A stretch of DNA of 64,000 nt from Toxorhynchites rutilus septentrionalis (taxonomy: Eukaryota > Arthropoda > Insecta > Diptera > Culicidae): assembly GCF_029784135.1 (NCBI RefSeq), contig NC_073746.1, forward strand, positions 95,343,709 through 95,407,708. Reading direction: 5' to 3'. Of the stretch, positions 58,350-64,000 are shown one piece after another. The position numbers and the translations under genes were made by a program. How positions within the stretch are numbered: the first letter of the stretch is position 1; each line of letters opens with the position of its first letter. A model generated the notes under the pieces. It was not told the origin of the DNA. It worked only from the letters and a program-made list of their open reading frames with translations, and did not search any database.

Positions 58350-58830
58350 TTTATAGCGGCGGTTGAATTGGATTTTTCAAGATAATGGAATACGCAGTAT
58401 TATATTGACAGCAGGGATAAAGGTGTGTTCCAAACTTCAGATCAATTAGTCAGAAGGAACGATGAAAAAAATCCATTAATGTGGGACAACTCTACAGACA
58501 CACAAACAGGTCAAGTTGAATGAAACCGTTCAAAAAAGTACTTGATTATTTTGTTTCTGTGGGCGCCATTTTCTGGTGGCGGTCATTTTGGATTTTGTAT
58601 TTGGATCATAAATAACTGTGTTCTACTAGTTAACCCTTTCAAATCTGTAATCCGCCATTTCGTAGCGGCCGCCATCTTGGATGTTCAAGATCATGAAATA
58701 CGCAGTTTTATAATGACTGCAGAGACAACGGTGTGTCCCAAATCGCAGATCAATCGGTCAACAGGAAGGGGGTCAAATGTCTTTTAATGTGGTACAGCGC
58801 TATTGGCGATCTAACGTACAAATCTACACC
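58350..58830 (+). repeat. Two diverged tandem units of ~300 bp
   Basis: Unit 1 (GCGGTTGAATTGGATTTTTC, GGAATACGCAGTATTATATT, CCATTAATGTGGGACAAC) and unit 2 (GCGGCCGCCATCTTGGATGT, GAAATACGCAGTTTTATAAT, TTTTAATGTGGTACAGC) align along their length. The same block occurs once inside the MITE at 36687-37425. It is probably part of a dispersed repeat; no coding. Confidence 0.65.
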
Positions 58831-59490
58831 TAGGCGGCGCTGCGGTGAAAGTGATGATTGTTTTAAATTTTGCCATGTGAGCTTATGGAAGCTTTGTAGT
58901 TCTTTCTATAAATTACAATGTTATAATAATAAAAGATTATTTGATTGCGATGAGTTTGTAAGAAATTTAATTCTGCGCAATTATATATATATATATATAT
59001 ATATCATGTTATTTATTTACCTCTTTCAGTAGTGAAAACTATGAAAATGTTGACAATGGTTGAATTAAAGAAAGAAATTCGAGAGCACAATCAAACACAA
59101 GTAGAAAAATGCACGATTCCTGCATGTGAGAACTACCTTGGAAAGCCCGGAAGTAAAATATACGTGATTTGTTTTTTAGTTTTAGGTTACATTAGCATCA
59201 TTTTCTTAGTTCAAAAACAAAATCAAGATGTCTCACCGATCGTTTACGTTTTGCGTTAGATCGCCAATAGACAAACAGGTTACATACAAACATACAAACA
59301 TGTTACAGCTGAATAAAACCGTTCAAAAACTCCACCATTCTATCAAATCGAGGGTGATTAGCCTCTCCAGCACCCGGCGCGGTGCGTTGAATATATGGGA
59401 TGCGGGACAAAAATCAAAACAACCCTTATAGTCATTTTTTCGGATAGATATAATGGAAAAAAATGTTAGTTATGATGAAATCTACTATTT
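58831..59490. other. No gene; short (TA)n at 58980-59004
   Basis: Contains a short TA microsatellite and a 75-codon plus frame (59032-59259) with one hydrophobic stretch (IYVICFLVLGYISIIFLV) that could be a membrane segment. There is no family match or upstream signal, so it is not called as a gene. Phrases such as ACATACAAACATACAAACAT recur from 37060. Confidence 0.35.
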
Positions 59491-60045
59491 GCATTAAAGA
59501 CTTAAGTATTATACGTAATCGCAAAAGTGTCTTAAGCGCCAAATTAATAGTGTATAGTATAACAATAGTGACATAAAATTAAATTGTTCTCTGGAATGCT
59601 TCTCCTGTTCATATAAAAGGCTAATAACACACAATCTTTTATATCTCAAACGCCACCATGGTGATTTTTCATTTTTTTATGCTTTTTTTTGTCTAAGTTG
59701 CTAATGCTTCATTTTTAACAATTAAATACATTTTACTCTAGGGCAATGTTTGATTTATATATTCTTACTCTTTGCATAAAAGATTGATGCTTTATACGAT
59801 TTTGTTTGCATAAAAGACTAACGTTTTGTACATAATCGCAAAAGTATCTTAAACGCCAAATTAAAAATGTTATGAAGAAATAAAATGCTTTCCGGAATAT
59901 TTCTCCTGTTTGGATAATACACAAATAATATAATCTTTTATTCTTCATCCGATGGCAAAGTTACGCAAACGCCACTGTGGGGATTTTTAAATTTTTAAAT
60001 GTTTTCTATTCTAGGGTCACATTTAATTTTTACATTCCATACATG
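59491..60045. repeat. Diverged tandem duplication of ~270-315 bp
   Basis: Unit 1 (59491-59760) and unit 2 (59808-60045) share GCATTAAAGACTTAAG / GCATAAAAGACTAACG, ATCGCAAAAGTRTCTTAARCG, CTTCTCCTGTTCATA / TTCTCCTGTTTGGAT, an ACGCCAC block and CTAGGG near the end. Non-coding. Confidence 0.7.
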
Positions 60046-60113
60046 TATTGTATAGCAGGAGAAACTCTACACTATTTATCATTTATTTATTATTTTAGAA
60101 TTTTCCTTAAAGG

Positions 60114-60420
60114 TATTTTTGACGTAGGATTACGTCTTTCGGGAACATATTGGGGTACAAATTGAAAAACGAATATCGATCGCATCGTGAAAAATGTCCA
60201 ATTTCAAACGCTTATTGCTCAGTCATTTCATGACGGATTGATGAGATTTTTACATCAAAACATAGCGGCACTCTATAACAATTTTTCACCTTGAATAAAA
60301 TAATATATATCATGTAAATAACTATCGAACAATTGAAAAATCCAACCCCTATTCAAACGGTACTGATTGGTCGAAATTGACGTCATTTCTTTTTCGCCTG
60401 CTTCGCTTCTTTCGTTCCCC
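60114..60420 (+). repeat. GACGTAGGATTACGTC repeat, copy leading into H4-like cargo
   Basis: Starts TTTTTGACGTAGGATTACGT and continues GTCTTTCGGGAACATATTGG, CAAACGCTTATTGCTCAGTC, CTATCGAACAATTGAAAAAT and TGGTCGAAATTGACG, in the same order as the copy at 61410. After TTGACG near 60382 the two copies diverge: this one runs into a promoter and histone-like sequence. Confidence 0.85.
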
Positions 60421-60427
60421 GATAAGT

Positions 60428-60520
60428 CAAATATTTGCATGGCGAGCGAGTGGGGGGCGCCTATTTCTCACATACCAACTGATATAAAAGGACGGTAGCA
60501 TTTTTGGATTTCTCATTCTC
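60428..60520 (+). promoter_or_regulatory. Core promoter: octamer, TATA, Inr
   Basis: ATTTGCAT (octamer type, about 60432-60439), TATAAAAG at 60483-60490 and TCATTC at 60513-60518. The Inr matches insect TCAKTY, with A+1 at 60515, so the TATA box starts at -32, the expected spacing. TATA plus octamer is the arrangement known from some histone promoters. The H4-like sequence begins about 65 bp downstream of the predicted start. Whether it is active cannot be seen. Confidence 0.6.
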
Positions 60521-60576
60521 GTTCAACGCTCAGATCGGCAAACATCTGGGTTTCTAGTGTGCAGTGCTCTACAAAA

Positions 60577-61052
60577 CAACCAACACCATACGGTGCGGCA
60601 AAGGAGAGGAAGCCATCGGCAACCAACGATGGATGCGAAGCGGCAAAGGGAGCAAAGAAGAGGAAGCAGCGGAGAGCATCGAATTAAATCTAGTGTGCAT
60701 TGCTGGTGCGCTCCTCTTCACATCCACAATTGGATGCGGCAAAGAAGGCAGAGGAGCGAAGTGCATTGCATCGCATCGTATCACACCCGCTATCCGTCGT
60801 TTAGCTCGTCGTGGTGGTGCCAATCAAACCCTCGCAAATCGACGCACAGAAGCCGATGGCGCAAAGGTCAAGGAAAGCATCAGCGAATCCGTAAAAGCTA
60901 CCGCTCCCAAAACTAAACTGCTACATCCGACTGAAACGCAGCAGATTCCGTACAACCCATTTAACCATTCCAGTCCTTCTCAGGACTATCAATTTGTTTT
61001 GAAACAAAAGAGTTTATTTTACTGTTTTCCACTTACCACAAAAACTATATAA
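60577..61052 (+). pseudogene. Histone H4-like segment in an open 139-codon frame
   Basis: ATG at 60633 opens a frame to 61052. At 60786-60818 it encodes PAIRRLARRGG, identical to H4 residues after ITK; here the text is HRITPAIRRLARRGGANQ, with the Lys of ITKPA missing. Upstream, GCGKEGRGAK and two further GCGGCAAAG-type repeats (near 60595, 60640 and 60732) look like multiplied, diverged copies of the H4 N-terminus (GRGKGGKG). The original H4 start appears eroded near 60577 (CCATACGGTGCGGCAAAGG). The C-terminal part is not histone-like. It could be a degraded H4 copy or a rearranged derivative under its own promoter. Confidence 0.6.
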
Positions 61053-61405
61053 AACTATGATCAAAAATACTGTTTATTTTTACATTGTCTACTAACAACT
61101 AACAGGGCACCATCATATCAGGTCTAGAAATGTCTCAAATTTTCGTAGGGGCATATTGCAATAAACGATTCATTCGAGGAAATGTCTATAAGTATTCGAT
61201 TAATCGAGCGAATATTCGTTGACCAGACATCGATAAAAGTTACTTCAAATATAATTTTAAATAAACATCAAAATGCTAAATAATATAATTTTTAATGAAA
61301 TCGTTTTTCAGTTTGATCCAATATATTAACAATTCATGATTCATGCGGCGATAGAAAAATAAACCCATTACCAACGTAATTCACATAATTCTTATTGGAA
61401 AACGT
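61053..61405. other. No gene; possible polyadenylation signal
   Basis: Follows the H4-like frame. AATAAA occurs at about 61160 (GCAATAAACG). No histone 3' stem-loop is visible. The rest is AT-rich without features. Confidence 0.4.
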
Positions 61406-61409
61406 ACTG

Positions 61410-62257
61410 TTTTGACGTAGGATTACGTCTTTCGGGAACATATTGGGGTACAAATTGAAAATCGAAAATCGAGCACATCGTGAAAGTTGTCCGATTTCAA
61501 ACGCTTATTGCTCAGTCATTTCATGATCTTCTTCTTCTTCTTCAATGGCACTAACGTTCCTAGAAGAACTTCGCCGTCTCAACGTAGTATTACTTGCGTC
61601 ATTTTTATTAGTACTTAGTTGAGATTTCTATGCCAAATAACATAACACGCCTTGAATGCATTCTGAGTGGCAAGCTCTAGAATACGCGTGATCACAGTGC
61701 AAGTCGGAGGAAATTTCTTTGACGAAAAATTCCCCCGACCAGATGGATTCATCATGATGGATTGATGAAATTTCTGCGTCAATCGACTTCGGCACTCCAT
61801 AACAATTTTTTATATTGAAGAAAATAATATATGTCATGAAACTAACTATCGAACAATTGAAAAATCTCAACCACTATCCTAACGGAAATATCCACTTATG
61901 TGGTCGAAATTGACGAAACATGCGGCGGGTCCCTAACAGAGACACCAAAACCAAGCTGCCTGGGGGAAATCGACATTGCAAATACATGAAAATGGTGGAG
62001 CTTTTGCTCCCACCGAAATATGTTCCATAACAGAGACATCAAAACCAAGCTGCCTGGGGGAAAAGGGCATTGCAAATACATGAAAGTAGGGGAGCTTTTG
62101 TTCCCACCGAAATGCAACACAGACATTAAAACCAAATAATTATCAAAGAGTTCAACGATGTAATTCTTCAAACATATCCAAAATCAACAGATAGCCTAAC
62201 GGAATCCTACGTCAACTAGGCGGTCGTGTCTCGGACACAACCTTCCTGTGACTTTTT
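61410..62257 (+). repeat. GACGTAGGATTACGTC repeat, short copy with SINE insert
   Basis: Starts TTTTGACGTAGGATTACGTC and ends with GGAATCCTACGTCAACTA and GTGTCTCGGACACAACC. TTGACGTAGGATT at the start and AATCCTACGTCAA near the end form a 13-bp inverted pair. The interior has two direct units of AACAGAGACAYCAAAACCAA GCTGCCTGGGGGAAA (61935, 62030). It is interrupted by a SINE at 61529-61741. It contains no histone-like part. Confidence 0.75.
61529..61741 (-). mobile_element. Feilai-like SINE, tRNA head missing
   Basis: CTTCTTCTTCTTC (the triplet tail on the plus strand) followed by the body of the SINE at 11248-11519, ending at CCCCCGACCAG before the B box. It is therefore 5' truncated. TCATGAT at 61522-61528 and near 61751 is a plausible imperfect duplication. 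Confidence 0.8.
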
Positions 62258-62370
62258 TTCTCTATTTTGTCATATTTGTTAGTTTATGAATAAGTACACC
62301 TCTTTTAATTAATGTGATGAGAAATCTTATTTCTTATTCCTTTTCTTACATATTTCGATTATTTTGTAAA
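62258..62370. other. Short AT-rich spacer
   Basis: Downstream flank of the minus-strand RAG1/Transib-like coding region. Nothing else seen. Confidence 0.3.
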
Positions 62371-64000
62371 TTATTCAGTTTCATTAAAAAGACAAACAGA
62401 ATCAAATTCAACTGTATCAGCAAAAAAAGAAGAAATGTCATTGACATCCGTATGATGATTATTCGCTATAGTTTTTCTCTTCCCTGTTATGGAACGGTCA
62501 GAAGAAAGCAGCATATAGTTCATCAAGTCCTTATTACCGTAAATTCTTGATGCTTTCCTTGTATGGTTCAACTTGTTCTCCCTGATCAGCCTATGTGTAG
62601 CTTCTGAAGCCTCTTCCGATAACTGGCCAATAGGCAGATCAAATGCTTCCATAATATCTGAACTGTGTACCAATAACTTATGCAAAGTTACAGGCATAAA
62701 ATACCATCCGTACAGGCTTATATAGAGATCTCTTGTATCCGACAATCGTTTCTGGTATTTGGACATTTCAATTTTTCGCCCCGACGATATTATACGGAGA
62801 ATTGTAGCGAAATTCGTTATCAGCTCCACACTTACCCCTGTTATTTTCGAGATGGTTTGTGGATCCGAGAAAAATTTTCGTGCATTGTTGCCGCCATTGC
62901 TTGAACCATACCACGGTTTCGGCGTGTCTTTCGGCTGCTTTCATACTCTTGCTTATGTTCAGCAGTTTTCACTTGCCAGGTTTTGAATGGCAATCTGTTG
63001 AAATGAATGATAGTTTTTATTTATACGCTATTAAACATTTTGTAATGCTAACCTGTAACCGATGTGAATTTCGCATTCAAAACATTTCATCTTGCAATGC
63101 AGTGGTGACAGGCCTAGCTTGTATGTTTCGGTATTTGGTACTGTCTCAACAGCCTTCGATGTATTCATCTCTTTCGGAAAAGATCCACAAATTAAGCATT
63201 TTGCAGAAGCTTTATTTCCGGAAAGTACATTTGCCCCCCTCCATCTATCATAGTAAGATGGAATTCAAAACTTACAACGATCTGAGCGCTATCGTTGTTG
63301 ATGATGAAAATCTGTAACGCTTTAATTTTCTTCTCCATTTCTGACTGAATGCCAAGAATAGCTTGTGGGTCTTCCTTCGTGAACACTAATTTAAGCGGTC
63401 TACAGTACGATGTTGAACTTGGCCGAGGATTCATCCAGATGATAGCGTTATTTGCGGAGTCGATCAGTTTTAAGTGCAACGACTAACAAACTTTCATCTG
63501 AACTTCCAGCTTCCGTAAACTTTTGCTTGTATGCACTATGCCCTGAACTGCCGTCAAAATCCCATTTACAGACGAGATTGATTGAAGTTGAAGTCATTAG
63601 CGGAATTTCTTTGCCGATGCTAGCGGAGGTGCAATTCATAAGATCTTGTAAATCTACTTCAGAAGACGTCTCGGTCGCAGAGATCAATTTAGGAGTTATT
63701 TTTTGCTTTTTCTTGTTTCAATGTATAAAGACTTGGTAGCAAATTTGGATGTATTTCATTCAAAGTACTTCGAAGTACATTGTACTTTCTTTCAGAGAGA
63801 TCTAAATCAACATATGGAGCCAGTGCTTGTGCCGCCGTCAGTGTTTTCTCCTGATTTCCACTCGAACAGTTTGGTACATTGGCAGCAAAAGCTCTTCTTT
63901 AAATTCTTTAGAGAAATCATCCGTATCATAAAAACTCAACAAAAAGGTGAACAAACGATCTTTTCTTTGGGAGTGGTCAACTGGGAGCCATTGTTCGAGA
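62371..64000 (-). pseudogene. RAG1/Transib-core-like transposase-related gene, partial
   Basis: A minus-strand coding region enters from beyond the window and ends at 62371. In order: LTAAQALAPYVDLDLS, WDFDGSSGHSAYKQKF (about 63520-63562), NPRPSSTSYCRPLKLVF, LTMIDGG, CLICGSF, SPLHCKMKCFE (about 63075-63107), FKTWQVKTAE, then FMPVTLHKLLVHSSDI and LSEEASEATHRLIRENK (about 62570-62625). These blocks line up in order with the RAG1 core: CDGMGD, NSELCCKPL, LHCDIGNA, NYFHKTLAHVPEI and SEGNESGNKLFRR. Equivalents of D600 (63553-63555) and E962 (62602-62604) are present, while D708 is Lys. A 58-nt intron (62995-63052, GT-AG) splits an Arg codon. Frame breaks occur near 62872, 63460, 63695 and 63890, several at homopolymers. 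It is an insect family related to Transib, and either a relic or an under-corrected gene. Confidence 0.6.

Noticed and set aside
59032..59259. Small membrane protein of 75 residues
   Set aside because: One hydrophobic stretch is not enough; no homology, promoter or splice evidence, and the surrounding DNA is repetitive.

Overview
The window looks like a piece of an insect nuclear genome, most likely a culicine mosquito (Aedes-like). It is AT-rich and contains no intact host protein gene that I can recognise. The organism call rests on three things. Two elements have Tc1/mariner transposases of the ITmD37E type, a group described from mosquitoes. Three copies of a tRNA-derived SINE end in GAA triplets, like the Aedes Feilai family. 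Pogo-like, mariner, Helitron and I/jockey-group LINE copies are dense, and I saw one 58-nt intron.

Layout. 1-2.3 kb is empty. 2.3-10.8 kb holds a 1.2-kb fold-back element, a transposase fragment, a long (TA)n tract, a jockey-like LINE, a Helitron with a ~145-bp minisatellite, and a pogo-like element carrying a LINE insertion. 11-15 kb has a SINE with perfect target-site duplications (TSDs) and a tRNA-Gln gene, the only conventional host gene called with confidence. 15.6-19.05 kb is two Helitrons joined head to tail, the first split by a mariner. 19-23 kb is an internally deleted LINE, then a dispersed repeat marked by the palindrome GACGTAGGATTACGTC that carries a linker-histone H1-like segment and a perfect 46-bp inverted repeat. 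23.3-27.7 kb holds a Tc1 relic turned into a fold-back, a deleted mariner and a DD41D mariner fragment. 28.1-34.2 kb is a full-length I-group LINE (6.1 kb, TSD, both ORFs, four lesions). 34.5-37.4 kb is a Tc1 element with a MITE inside, then a pogo-type MITE. 37.4-41.7 kb and 49.5-54.1 kb are mostly featureless. 41.7-49.5 kb holds a LINE fragment, MITEs, a 483-bp SINE, a mariner, a LINE nested in a LINE, and an ITmD37E element. 54.1-57.3 kb is a second Tc1 copy with three later insertions (SINE, MITE, nearly intact ITmD37E). 58-62.3 kb contains tandem repeats and two more GACGTAGGATTACGTC copies; one carries a good core promoter and a histone H4-like segment. 62.4-64 kb is a minus-strand, intron-containing, frameshifted coding region that aligns by motif with the RAG1/Transib transposase core.

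The region behaves as a transposon graveyard with recoverable order. Empty sites and TSDs show which element landed in which: the Tc1 copy is older than its SINE, MITE and ITmD37E insertions, and an R1/I-type LINE is older than the I-group LINE inside it. The two most unusual signals are the histone-derived cargo in the GACGTAGGATTACGTC family and the RAG1/Transib-like gene at the right edge.
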